From JAZDFP01 sp043801445 (GTDB lineage Bacteria > Planctomycetota > MHYJ01 > JACQXL01), in NCBI GenBank assembly GCA_043801445.1, contig JAZDMB010000003.1, positions 44,477-108,476 of the forward strand: a stretch of 64,000 nucleotides of DNA. The letters run 5' to 3'. The position numbers and the translations under genes are program-made. Every line of letters begins with the position of its first letter. Within the stretch, counting starts at the first letter, position 1. Shown here piece after piece: positions 8,546 to 17,019 of the stretch. The notes below the pieces were generated by a model. That model saw only the letters and a program-made list of their open reading frames with translations. It had not been told where the DNA came from and did no database searches.

Positions 8546-8777
8546 GTAGAGGGGGTATACCCCCCCCTGCCTGTATAAGTGGTTGATTTATAATAAGTTG
8601 TAATAACGGAAATAGCCGAAAATGGTGGTTTGGGGGGTCAGAATTAGTGTGGATTAGGTAAGGTGTCCCAATGTCTCGTCTGTGCGGATATCCCCGCCGG
8701 AATCTGGATGTAGAAAGGTGTCTGAAGGCATGGTGTTTTAATAATTATGAATTAGGGTGTCCCCCGAATTATGGCGT
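8546..8777. other. Non-coding stretch ahead of the PIN-like operon 3' end
   Basis: No gene seen. It contains a GGGGGTATACCCCCCCC palindrome (8551-8567), then G-rich sequence, ending with the recurring GTGTCCCCCGAATT motif just downstream of the minus-strand gene that ends at 8778. Confidence 0.5.
8755..8770 (-). repeat. AATTCGGGGRACA motif, copy 1
   Basis: On the minus strand it reads AATTCGGGGGACACCC and begins 8 bases after the stop of the PIN-like gene. The same core follows the stop codons of the genes ending at 10824, 12291 and 58011, always in the sense direction of the gene. Confidence 0.65.
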
Positions 8778-9437
8778 TTAGTTTATAGATATATCCATTA
8801 ATGGTATAATTTCATAGACGAGTTTATCCCGTTTTAATTCAATCCGCGGACCATAAATATGCTTATCATTTGAAATAAGAGGGAAAGATTTAATTCTGGA
8901 AAATATTATTAGATTAATGTCCTTTTCTCCCGGAAGAGGTTGCTCGGTTTTAAGTAGTCCTTGTTTACTACCGTCTGATTCAAGTTGTATATAAAACCGT
9001 TTGACCTGATTTATATCATTTCTATCTGCTTCAAAAATATCACTAGTAAACCAATCATGATTTTCAAATGCCAAAAAGTTTGCATTCATCTTTTCTATTA
9101 ATTTTAATTCTAAGTCTTCAGGGAATGGTTCACCTCTCGGGAGTCCTAATTGATTCCGTAAATCTTGGTATGTTATCTGTTTTTTAAGTTCTCTACTGAG
9201 AGCGTCAGGCACTTCTTCATAAATCATTTGGATAGTAATAATTTTACGCCGTGAGTTATTTCTTACAAAATCAAACATCTCTATGCTTTTATTGGTAAAA
9301 GAAATTTTCCCTGTATGGTCCATACATTTTAAAATAATTACTTGCCCTGAAGCAGAAGTTTCCGTTAGATTAAAACAGTAGTAGACAATACAATTGGCAT
9401 CAAGAAGAAATGTTTTATACCGTTTTAATGATGGCAT
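8778..9437 (-). CDS. PIN-domain-like protein
   Basis: A 219-aa protein, last gene of a tight three-gene minus-strand operon (one base separates it from the next gene upstream). The N-terminal FLLDANCIVYY (about residues 11-21) and the late ISNDKHI (about 193-199) look like the first and last acidic motifs of a PIN nuclease, with a possible middle acidic residue in IYEEV near residue 71. PIN domains are Mg-dependent ribonucleases, often toxins or defence effectors. The fold call rests only on these short matches, and the central region is unrecognised. The two upstream partners are unlike a standard VapB antitoxin, so this is not a simple VapBC pair. Confidence 0.5.
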   Translation of the reverse strand: MPSLKRYKTFLLDANCIVYYCFNLTETSASGQVIILKCMDHTGKISFTNKSIEMFDFVRNNSRRKIITIQMIYEEVPDALSRELKKQITYQDLRNQLGLPRGEPFPEDLELKLIEKMNANFLAFENHDWFTSDIFEADRNDINQVKRFYIQLESDGSKQGLLKTEQPLPGEKDINLIIFSRIKSFPLISNDKHIYGPRIELKRDKLVYEIIPLMDISIN

Positions 9438-9438
9438 A

Positions 9439-9909
9439 TTACGAAGCTAAATCAGAAACTTTTAAATCTTTAAGGCGAGGGAATATCTTTAATTGTGCGG
9501 ACTTGTCTTCAATGATGTAAAACCGGTCTTTATATAATTGTAGATTAATCTTAGAGAACCCCTTTTCATCTTCTTTTATTGAATCGATAGACCACTGGAT
9601 ATCTCTGACCCATTGTTTAATTAACCCCTGAATTTCCTTATGAGATAAGTTTGATAAATTTAATAGTTTCAATATGCGCTCTAAGTAACGCAGACTCCCC
9701 CTTATAAAGACCTGGTTGTAGGATACAGGAAATTCTTCAATCTTTTTTATATAGAGATTAATTTTTTCTCTAGAGATAATATTATTTTCCTCTAACTTGC
9801 TAATGAAGTTAGTAAAGTTTTTATTTATGTTCTTGAGCGAAATTTCAATAGGGAAAAACATTGAGGATGTTTCTGGTACCCATTGTTCTTTTACAGCAGT
9901 TCCATTCAT
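9439..9909 (-). CDS. Unknown helical protein, middle gene of PIN-like operon
   Basis: I do not recognise this 156-aa protein. It is predicted mostly helical and rich in Lys, Glu, Ile and Asn, with no signal peptide, membrane segment or cysteine motif. It is three bases from the upstream gene and one base from the downstream PIN-like gene, so the three are almost certainly one transcript and translationally linked. By position it could be an antitoxin or adaptor for the PIN-like protein. That is inference only. Confidence 0.6.
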   Translation of the reverse strand: MNGTAVKEQWVPETSSMFFPIEISLKNINKNFTNFISKLEENNIISREKINLYIKKIEEFPVSYNQVFIRGSLRYLERILKLLNLSNLSHKEIQGLIKQWVRDIQWSIDSIKEDEKGFSKINLQLYKDRFYIIEDKSAQLKIFPRLKDLKVSDLAS

Positions 9910-9912
9910 AAG

Positions 9913-10545
9913 TTACTTTTTCTCAAATATTTCTTTTATGATTTTATCTAATTCAACTATTGTTTCGTCTGATAACTTTTTAACTTCCTCAGTTTGTCGG
10001 GTAGTATCCACCACATTTATATCCTTATGCCTATGTAATTGAATTCCTAATTTTGATGAGTTCAAATCAACAGGAGTTAACCGTAAATCAAAATGGTCAT
10101 TAGTATCACCGTAAAAGATTCTTGTAGAAGTAGAAATAACTTTATTTTTTACTTTATCTTCAAATGTTTTCTTATCTTTCAGGAAGTTATCCGAGATAAA
10201 TTGCGAGGTATTAAAATTATCGGCAAAATCTAATCGGCAGAAAATATTTATTCCAATAGCCTTAATTGCCAGGGTCGGTAAAATCGTTACAAGTGATATA
10301 AAGTTAGAAAAATCTCTTTCCTTAAAACTACTGTTATTTTCGTCAGTAAATTCTAACCGAATTGGTTGGAAAGTAACCTTAGTTTTTTTAGTTTGATTAC
10401 CTAATAAAATTACCGCATTTTCTATTTGGGTAACTATATCAAAACCACCAGATTCCTTAATATTATCAAGAGAAACCTTTTCTAACGAACAAGGGTCGTA
10501 TAATAGTATAATTGAAACGTGTTGAGGAATTACGGTGAAGTTCAT
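9913..10545 (-). CDS. Unknown protein, first gene of PIN-like operon
   Basis: An unrecognised 210-aa cytoplasmic protein. The N-terminal half looks like a mixed alpha/beta fold (IENAVILLGNQ, FQPIRLEFTDEN). The C-terminus ends in a Lys/Glu-rich helix. It has no catalytic motif I can name. In outline, a short N-terminal strand region followed by a repeated beta pattern, it resembles the 247-aa protein that heads the toxin-antitoxin operon at 20365-21108, but I could not align them convincingly. A good promoter lies directly upstream (10568-10596). No Shine-Dalgarno is evident before the ATG. Confidence 0.6.
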   Translation of the reverse strand: MNFTVIPQHVSIILLYDPCSLEKVSLDNIKESGGFDIVTQIENAVILLGNQTKKTKVTFQPIRLEFTDENNSSFKERDFSNFISLVTILPTLAIKAIGINIFCRLDFADNFNTSQFISDNFLKDKKTFEDKVKNKVISTSTRIFYGDTNDHFDLRLTPVDLNSSKLGIQLHRHKDINVVDTTRQTEEVKKLSDETIVELDKIIKEIFEKK

Positions 10546-10567
10546 ATATTGATTATAATTTTATTAT

Positions 10568-10596
10568 GATAATTATTGTAAGTTACAAGGTCAAGA
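10568..10596 (-). promoter_or_regulatory. Sigma-70-type promoter of the PIN-like operon
   Basis: Minus strand: TTGACC (10596-10591), exactly 17 bases, then TATCAT (10573-10568). Transcription would start near 10561, about 16 bases before the first ATG of the three-gene operon. Confidence 0.6.
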
Positions 10597-10788
10597 AAAT
10601 ACCATAAAAATTTGTGTAAATCTTGTGACACTTAATTCTTATGATTACTTAGTAATTCCGGGGACATTTTAGAGCACTTTATTAACATTCAGTATAAACT
10701 CCGCCTCCCGTAGGGACTCAATTCCCAATAATTATGTATGGCCTGCCCGCCTTAGGAGGGCGCCTCTGGAGGACTCATCTCAAGTCGG

Positions 10789-10806
10789 TATGGTGTCCCC
10801 CGAATT
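10789..10806 (-). repeat. AATTCGGGGRACA motif, copy 2
   Basis: Minus strand AATTCGGGGGACACCATA, 18 bases past the stop of the membrane-protein gene at 10824. The 278-base gap upstream (10546-10823) also contains TCCCGTAGGGACT and CCTGCCCGCCTTAGGAGGGC repeat fragments. Confidence 0.65.
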
Positions 10807-10823
10807 AATATTTTTATTATAAC

Positions 10824-12191
10824 CTAAAATATCTTGTCTTTAATTAATGATTTTATCCACGAGAATATAGCAATTAGAATACCTATGGTTGGGAAAATTA
10901 AAATAAGAAGCAATCCTATCTTCCAATCTCCTTCAATTGGCTTAGGCATCCGATAAGTTATGAAAATAAGAAGAGAGCTTAAAATGCAAGACAACATGGG
11001 AGCGCCAACACAATACAGAAGAATCTGTCCAAATTTTTTCCATCCCCTTGATTCAATTTGTTTGTATTGCATCACTTTGTAAAAGCGAATAAATCCAAAG
11101 TATACTATTAGTAGAGCAATCATATTTAAAGCTGGTATGAACATAAAATAAATCCACCATGAGCAGTTAATCCACAATGATGGATGAATAGCAAAATAAA
11201 ATTCTACCAAGAAACTAAGAACTACTGCATATGCAAAATATATAAGTGAGCATAGGAAAGGATAGAAAAACAATGGTATAATCCAAAAATAATGGAACCA
11301 CCTAACTCCAAAAACGGTTAGTTTATTGTTACCTAAGTCTAAATCTTTTTCTGGAGAATAGATTTTTCCACCAAGGATTCCACCCAAAATACTGGTGAGC
11401 ACTAAAGATAATAATAAAATAAAAGAATAAAGTTGGCCGGAAATGTTTCCAATCATAACATCACTGCCCATAATAACTGATGCAATTAAAAGACCACCCC
11501 AGATAAGCATATAAATAATGTTTGATAATATCCCTGCTAAAATTCCTTTTCTTCTGGCTATAAACCCAGCTATACCAGCAGCAAAAAAGGTCATTACAAC
11601 GGTAGCAATAAAAGAAATTATAGATGAAGATTCATAATTCTCGATAGCAGTATCAATGCTTATTTCTTGAGTTATGTGTAATATACGAGGTATAACAAAC
11701 GATGATGCATGACTCAGACAAGAACCTAATATTAAACCAAAGAAAGCAGCGCCAATAATCCTTTTAACAGAAGTTTTTACTTCCTCGTCTATAATGCTCT
11801 CGCGAGTGGCATTATTATTTTTTATAATCTCAAATTCAGCGTCTTTAATAATATCTCCTGAAGGTAACATTGTTATTTTTCCCTCTCTTTCTTTCTTGGG
11901 TTTTTTAAAGAATATAAATGAGCCCAGGAAAATAATTGCAACACCGATATCAATAATACTCCAAAAACCCTTAGTAAAATGGATTGGTATAATAGGATTA
12001 AATAATAATGCTATAATGCCCAGAAGCCATAGCCAACCATGTTTCCCAATGCTGTAGGAGAGCCAAGCTCCATATACCCCAACGCCACAAACGATAAATC
12101 TAAGAACGGTATAATAACCATAAGGTTGCTTATCCAATGACAAGAAAAGCATAATTATGGCAACTATTCTTGCCAACGTAAATAATATCAT
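10824..12191 (-). CDS. Polytopic membrane protein with N-terminal DUF6804-like region
   Basis: A 455-aa inner-membrane protein with roughly ten hydrophobic segments. The first 95 residues (RFIVCGVGVYGAW, WLWLLGIIALLFNPIIPIH) strongly recall the small DUF6804 membrane family. A charged cytoplasmic linker (about 95-145) follows, then a second polytopic region that I do not recognise. DUF6804 alone is about 100 aa, so this is a fusion. It is a single gene, with repeats on both sides and the AATTCGGGG motif at its 3' end. Function unknown. Confidence 0.65.
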   Translation of the reverse strand: MILFTLARIVAIIMLFLSLDKQPYGYYTVLRFIVCGVGVYGAWLSYSIGKHGWLWLLGIIALLFNPIIPIHFTKGFWSIIDIGVAIIFLGSFIFFKKPKKEREGKITMLPSGDIIKDAEFEIIKNNNATRESIIDEEVKTSVKRIIGAAFFGLILGSCLSHASSFVIPRILHITQEISIDTAIENYESSSIISFIATVVMTFFAAGIAGFIARRKGILAGILSNIIYMLIWGGLLIASVIMGSDVMIGNISGQLYSFILLLSLVLTSILGGILGGKIYSPEKDLDLGNNKLTVFGVRWFHYFWIIPLFFYPFLCSLIYFAYAVVLSFLVEFYFAIHPSLWINCSWWIYFMFIPALNMIALLIVYFGFIRFYKVMQYKQIESRGWKKFGQILLYCVGAPMLSCILSSLLIFITYRMPKPIEGDWKIGLLLILIFPTIGILIAIFSWIKSLIKDKIF

Positions 12192-12242
12192 AAGATTATA
12201 TCTTATATTCCAGGGATATAATACCTAATTATTAGGATTCAG

Positions 12243-12260
12243 TATGGTGTTCCCCGAATT
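12243..12260 (-). repeat. AATTCGGGGRACA motif, copy 3
   Basis: Minus strand AATTCGGGGAACACCATA, about 30 bases after the stop of the TPR gene at 12291. It is preceded by a partial duplicate of its own start (ATCGGGGAATTCGGGG). Confidence 0.65.
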
Positions 12261-12290
12261 CCCCGATTTACGGTTATTTGATAATTCGGA

Positions 12291-13460
12291 TTATTTAGAT
12301 ATTAAATCGAATAATTTATTAGCCAGTTCTTTATTCAAGTCTTTAAGAATCTTGTATTCTTCTAATGCACTACTGCGGTCACCAATAAAAAGATAGCCAA
12401 CCCCAAGAATAGAATGTGCCTCGGCATAATCAGGTCTGATACGAATGGCTTCTTTACATGATTCTATTGACTTCTCGTTATCCCCTAACTTTCCATAGGC
12501 AAGCCCAAAACCATAATGTGCCCTGGCAAAATCAGGCTTGATACGGATGGCTTCTTTGTAGGATTCTATTGCTTTCTGGTAATCCTTCAACCCATAATAA
12601 GCAAACCCAAGACCGCAATGTGCATCGGCATCATCAGGGCTGATACGAATGGCTTGTTTGTATGATTCTATTGACTTCTGGTAATCTTTCATTTCTCTAT
12701 AGGTAACACCAAGATTGCAGTGTGCCTTGGCATAATCAGGATTGATACGAATGGCTTGTTTGTATGATTCTATTGACTTCTGGTAATCTTTCATTTCTCC
12801 ATAGGCATACCCAATATTATAATGTGCATAGACATAATCAGGCTTGATGTGGATGGCTTCTTTGAATGACTCTATCGCCTTTTTGTAATCCCCTGAGTTG
12901 TTATAGGCATTCCCAAGATTATAATGTGCCTCGGTTAAATCAGGCTTGATACGAATGGCTTGTTTGCATGATTCTATCGCCTTTTTGTAATCACCTGAGT
13001 TGTTATAGTCATTCCCAAGATTAGAGTATGCCGCGGCATAATCAGGCTTAATGCGAATGGCTTCTTTGAATGATTCAATTGCCTTCTGGTAATCTTTCGT
13101 TTCTCCATAGGCACACCCAATATTATAATGTGCATAGACATAATCAGGCTTAATACTGATAGCCGCTTTATAGGATTCTATCGCCTTTTCATAATTTCCT
13201 GATTCTGCATAGGTATATCCAAGATTAAAGTGTGCCTCGGCATAATCAGGCTTAATACGAATGGCTTGTTTGTATGATTCTATTGCCTGCTTTAACTCAC
13301 CCCGCATCCTGTGCTCTTCACCTTTGAAGAAATAGAAATAAGCATCTCTGACTTCGGTCAGTGCATTAAGTCCTCTGACGACAAGTTCTTTCCGTGCCTT
13401 CGGGTCGAACCGTGTTAAAGCAGATGAGATTTTAACAAGTGATTTTTCGTATTCAATCAT
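12291..13460 (-). CDS. Tandem TPR protein
   Basis: A 389-aa protein made almost wholly of about nine 34-residue tetratricopeptide repeats from residue 48 onward, each like AIESYKQAIRIKPDYAEAHF. TPRs bind partner proteins. There is no signal peptide, so a cytoplasmic scaffold is likely. Repeats are highly similar at DNA level (102-bp units), pointing to recent internal duplication. It starts one base after the stop of the DnaJ/coiled-coil gene, so the two are coupled. It is the last gene of the block headed by the sigma-like factor and kinase. Confidence 0.88.
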   Translation of the reverse strand: MIEYEKSLVKISSALTRFDPKARKELVVRGLNALTEVRDAYFYFFKGEEHRMRGELKQAIESYKQAIRIKPDYAEAHFNLGYTYAESGNYEKAIESYKAAISIKPDYVYAHYNIGCAYGETKDYQKAIESFKEAIRIKPDYAAAYSNLGNDYNNSGDYKKAIESCKQAIRIKPDLTEAHYNLGNAYNNSGDYKKAIESFKEAIHIKPDYVYAHYNIGYAYGEMKDYQKSIESYKQAIRINPDYAKAHCNLGVTYREMKDYQKSIESYKQAIRISPDDADAHCGLGFAYYGLKDYQKAIESYKEAIRIKPDFARAHYGFGLAYGKLGDNEKSIESCKEAIRIRPDYAEAHSILGVGYLFIGDRSSALEEYKILKDLNKELANKLFDLISK

Positions 13461-13461
13461 A

Positions 13462-14349
13462 TCAGTATGCTAAACCTCCGATTATCTTCCTGTAATCGGC
13501 AACAAGTTCATCAAGTCTTGCTTGATTCTCGGCTATCTCTTCCTTTATATTGGCAGCAAGTTTCTGTAATAGGTCTCTATCTTCCTTCTCGGCTTGGTCA
13601 ACCTTTTCTTTTAATTTGTATGTTTCACTTGCTTTCAAGTCCTCTAACTCAGCACGCAGTTTTGCAATGATACCCAGAAAGATTTTGTGGTCTTCTTTCA
13701 ACCTATCAATCTTCTCTTTGGGAGTTTCTTTGGCTATTTTCTCTTCTCGCTCCGCCTGCCTCATATACTTTTTGAGTGTCTCTAAGTCACCATTTTTATA
13801 TGCTTCATTTATGGCTACGAAAATCTTGTGGAACTCTTTCCGCTGTTTGTTATCCTTCGCCATATCGGGATGGAATCTTCGTGCAAGTTTACGATATAAT
13901 GTTTTGCATTCTTGTTGGGCTTCATCGTCCGAAGGCTTTCCCTTTTCTTCTTCTAAATGTTTCCTGTATTCTTCCGATGACTCAAATGCTTCACTTTCTA
14001 AACCATCAACCTTGTGTCGCTCTTGAGAAAACTTCTCATCCACTTCATCTTCTATGGCTTTTAAATCTTCCTGAGAAACACTTTTACCTTGCGCAATCTC
14101 AATCCTGCGCTGATACTCCTTTATTTTCAATTTGAGTTTATCCAGTTTTACATAAAGCAACCCGATTCTGGAATTGTACTCACCCAGAAACACATTTAGT
14201 GTAATCTTTATATCTTGAATTTGGATTGATAGTTCTGATAGTTCCTTTTCCTTTTCTGATACACGGGTTTCCCAGTCAGAGATTTCTTTCTGAACATCAC
14301 TTGTAATAGGAACTATTTCAGACCTTATCATATTCTTTTTATGCTCCAT
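13462..14349 (-). CDS. Coiled-coil protein with embedded J-domain
   Basis: A 295-aa protein with long Lys/Glu-rich coiled coils at residues about 15-130 and 200-290 flanking a J-domain-like core: CKTLYRKLARRFHPDMAKD at 148-166, with the diagnostic HPD at 160-162, followed by a helix up to about 198. J-domains stimulate DnaK/Hsp70 ATPase. A central J-domain between coiled coils, with no zinc or substrate domain, suggests recruitment of Hsp70 to a specific assembly. It is directly coupled to the downstream TPR gene. A 108-base gap with a CCCGCCTCTAGCGGG repeat separates it from the kinase gene upstream. Confidence 0.82.
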   Translation of the reverse strand: MEHKKNMIRSEIVPITSDVQKEISDWETRVSEKEKELSELSIQIQDIKITLNVFLGEYNSRIGLLYVKLDKLKLKIKEYQRRIEIAQGKSVSQEDLKAIEDEVDEKFSQERHKVDGLESEAFESSEEYRKHLEEEKGKPSDDEAQQECKTLYRKLARRFHPDMAKDNKQRKEFHKIFVAINEAYKNGDLETLKKYMRQAEREEKIAKETPKEKIDRLKEDHKIFLGIIAKLRAELEDLKASETYKLKEKVDQAEKEDRDLLQKLAANIKEEIAENQARLDELVADYRKIIGGLAY

Positions 14350-14457
14350 AAAATCTTCTAATAATTAGAAAGCAATTTCGTATATAATCTGGGGACGTAA
14401 TACTAATTTCTTAATCTGTATTGCCTGCCCGCCTCTAGCGGGTCTGTATCTTTTTAC

Positions 14458-16101
14458 TTATTTCGTTTTGCCCATTATTTTACGTAGCCTAGCTAAATTA
14501 TAACGAAAGGTTTTAGTGTGAGGATGATTATATCCGAGAACCTTTTCGCAAATAGAAATGGCACGTTGGCATAACGGCTCAGCTTTTGCATAATTATGCT
14601 TGGCATAATATAACAATGCGAGGCTATTAAGAGACACTGCGGTATCAGGGTGGTCAGCACCTAATGTTTGTTCTTTAATCACAAGAGCTCTTTTGAAGAG
14701 TGGTTCCGCAGATGCATAATCGCGTTTGTCTTGATATAACATGGCAAGGTTATTAAGAGATACTGCGGTATCAGGGTGGTCAGCGCCTAATGTTTTTTCT
14801 CTAATCTCAAGGGCTCGTTTCAAGAGTGGCTCGGCTAATGTATAATCGCGTTTGTCTTGATATAACATGGCAAGGTTATTAAGAGATACTGCAGTATCAG
14901 GGTGGTCAGTACCTAATGCTTTTTCTGTAATTACAAGGGCTTTTTTGAAAAGTGGTTTGGCAGATGCATTATTACCGTTGGCATAATATAACGCTGCGAG
15001 GTTATTAAGAGACACTGCGGTATAAGGGTGGTCAGTGCCCAATGCTTTTTCTGTAATCACAAGAGCTTTTTTGAAAAGTGGTTTGGCAGATGCATTATCA
15101 CCGTTAGCATAATATAACGCTGCGAGGTTGTTAAGAGACACTGCGGTATCAGGGTGGTCTTTACCGCGTTTTCCTTCAGTTTCTTTAAGGATTATCTTAG
15201 CAATTGGGATGGCTTCACGATATTTACCTTGATTATAAAGGGTTATAGTAGATAAAAAAAGATTACCTATCAATTTTTGATATTCAGGATATACTTTGGA
15301 GTTTTTCCGATAATTTTCTATAGCCGTACGAAATCCTATGGCTGATTTGTAACGATTTCCCTGAACAGGGTCAGTGGCTTTATTGATGATATTCCATAGT
15401 TCCTGAGGGAGCGGATAAATCAGTTCTCCTCCTTTGGTTTGATAATAAGGCGGACGTTGGTGGGTAAGTAATTGCCGCAGAATAATACCGGTTGAATAAA
15501 TATCAACGGTAACCTTATTTCTATGTTCAGGATAAGGATAATCATCAAGCATTTCTGGAGGCATATAACCGAGTGTGCCGGCGGCTGTGGCTGAAGAAGA
15601 AACGGTTTTTAATGTAACTGCACCATAATCACCGATTTTACAGACACCATCTTTAAAGAATATATTATCCGGCTTTATATCACGATGAATTCTGCCTAAT
15701 TTATTGTGGATTATATCCAGTCCATCCAAAATATGCATAACGCATTTGATGGCTTCGTTAGGGTCTATCTTAATATGTCTAATAAAATTAGTGAGTTTTT
15801 CACCCCATTCCTCCATAACATAATACACCCCTAATCCCCGGTGTTTATCATTTAAGTCAATTAACTTCACCAGATGAGGATGGTCTATATCCTTGAGTTG
15901 CCTGATAGTTTTGATTTCAGTTAAACAATTCTCAATAACCTCCCAGTAGAATAGTTTAATGACATGAGAAACATATTTCTTAGTATGTATAGCAGACCAG
16001 CAAGCACCGAATGTATGGTCATTATAATATACCATTGATGGAGAAGGTGGAGCATAATCCTTAAAAGCCAGATGTTCCCATGGTTTATTTTTATCAAGCA
16101 T
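14458..16101 (-). CDS. Serine/threonine protein kinase with C-terminal TPRs
   Basis: A 547-aa Hanks-type kinase fused to kinesin-light-chain-like tetratricopeptide repeats. Catalytic HRDIKPDN lies at 139-146, the metal-binding motif is DYG (158-160) rather than DFG, and PPE (181-183) stands for APE. The glycine-rich loop is weak (FGACWSA) and K49 in HVIKLF is the likely ATP lysine, so activity is probable but not certain. From about residue 280, some six 42-residue repeats (YDKRDYTLAEPLLKRALEIR-like) follow, nearly identical at DNA level. There is no membrane segment, unlike PknB. It starts one base after the sigma-like gene stop, a pairing well known in planctomycete-type genomes. Confidence 0.88.
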   Translation of the reverse strand: MLDKNKPWEHLAFKDYAPPSPSMVYYNDHTFGACWSAIHTKKYVSHVIKLFYWEVIENCLTEIKTIRQLKDIDHPHLVKLIDLNDKHRGLGVYYVMEEWGEKLTNFIRHIKIDPNEAIKCVMHILDGLDIIHNKLGRIHRDIKPDNIFFKDGVCKIGDYGAVTLKTVSSSATAAGTLGYMPPEMLDDYPYPEHRNKVTVDIYSTGIILRQLLTHQRPPYYQTKGGELIYPLPQELWNIINKATDPVQGNRYKSAIGFRTAIENYRKNSKVYPEYQKLIGNLFLSTITLYNQGKYREAIPIAKIILKETEGKRGKDHPDTAVSLNNLAALYYANGDNASAKPLFKKALVITEKALGTDHPYTAVSLNNLAALYYANGNNASAKPLFKKALVITEKALGTDHPDTAVSLNNLAMLYQDKRDYTLAEPLLKRALEIREKTLGADHPDTAVSLNNLAMLYQDKRDYASAEPLFKRALVIKEQTLGADHPDTAVSLNSLALLYYAKHNYAKAEPLCQRAISICEKVLGYNHPHTKTFRYNLARLRKIMGKTK

Positions 16102-16102
16102 A

Positions 16103-16825
16103 TTATTTTATTAATAACGGCAATATTTTCATCAGTCGTTTGGTATCGTAAAGCGATTTGTCCACAAACGGGATTTGTTCAAGATATTGCTTTAATAGTT
16201 TGAGAAATTGTGCGCGGGCAAGTTGCAGACCTTTGCGCGAGTTGACCACGCTGATATTTAATTCTGTGGCAATCTCCGGATGCTCCCATTCATTTATCGT
16301 TTTTAGGGTTAAAATCCGGTAATAAGTCTCATTTTTTGTCTTGAGTTCAGGCAGGACAAATTCCTTGACTATTTTCAGGACAATATCCTTTTTGTCGGAT
16401 TCAGGTAAATCCCCTGAAGGTGCCTCAAGGGTTGTTTTTATGTCAGGGAAATCCAGCGGTCCGTTTTCAGTTCCACTATCTGTCTTTTCCATTTCTGAGA
16501 ATTTAATCTCTTTTTTCTCTAATTCGTGTATTCTTTCCCAGAACTTAGTTTCTATCTTCTTATAGATAAACTGGCGGAATTTGAATGACCACCGATAACT
16601 TCCGATATCAGCAAAGACATCATTAATGACATCATGAGTAACTATTTCTATTTCATTATCAGATATTTTCTGAGTAAGTTTTGCCCTGAGGATAGCCGAG
16701 ATTACACGGAAATATTTTTCCTTAATCCGTTTTTCTTCTGCATCAGAGAGTGTTCCATCTGCCTGCATTAAGTGAATGGTCTTTTTGGTCCGACCGGTTG
16801 TAGAGGGTAGTCTTCTATTCATCAT
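16103..16825 (-). CDS. Sigma-70-family-like RNA polymerase sigma factor
   Basis: A 240-aa protein with the two-part layout of small sigma factors. Residues about 30-110 resemble region 2 (many aromatic and basic residues, FKFRQFIYKKIETKFWERI). Residues 165-215 resemble a region 4 helix-turn-helix (EIATELNISVVNSRKGLQLA). A charged linker separates them. It probably directs transcription of a special regulon, perhaps controlled by the kinase encoded one base downstream. It is divergent from the lipoprotein/fibre gene cluster, and two duplicated promoter-like blocks lie in between. The match is weak in region 2, so another DNA-binding regulator is possible. Confidence 0.62.
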   Translation of the reverse strand: MMNRRLPSTTGRTKKTIHLMQADGTLSDAEEKRIKEKYFRVISAILRAKLTQKISDNEIEIVTHDVINDVFADIGSYRWSFKFRQFIYKKIETKFWERIHELEKKEIKFSEMEKTDSGTENGPLDFPDIKTTLEAPSGDLPESDKKDIVLKIVKEFVLPELKTKNETYYRILTLKTINEWEHPEIATELNISVVNSRKGLQLARAQFLKLLKQYLEQIPFVDKSLYDTKRLMKILPLLIK

Positions 16826-16875
16826 ACCTCATTTATCTACAGAATTAATGATGTTTGTCAATCAAAAGGCAAAGA

Positions 16876-17010
16876 GAATCTTTCACGTCCCTTGCATACA
16901 TATTTAGAGGAGATGAAGCAATGAATCATCTGTTAGGGTGATTTCGTGACTGATAAGACCTTGAGGGTCTAAGAATCTTTCACGTCTCTCGCATATATAA
17001 GTAGAGGAAA
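16876..17010 (+). promoter_or_regulatory. Duplicated promoter/RBS block ahead of lipoprotein cluster
   Basis: Two similar 38-base blocks, 16876-16913 and 16973-17010, 97 bases apart. Each begins GAATCTTTCACGTC and runs through TTGCATACATATTT or CTCGCATATATAAG into TAGAGGA. Each is followed by a ribosome-binding sequence and an ATG. The first ATG (16921) opens a six-codon frame (MNHLLG, stop); the second (17020) opens the lipoprotein gene. Shared upstream bases CTTTCACGTC are candidate recognition sequence for the divergently encoded sigma-like factor. Confidence 0.5.
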
Positions 17011-17019
17011 GGAGAAGTT

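Noticed and set aside
8755..12260. Integron attC sites at the AATTCGGGGRACA motifs
   Set aside because: The position after stop codons is suggestive, but the GTTRRRY/RYYYAAC core of attC sites and an integrase are both absent.
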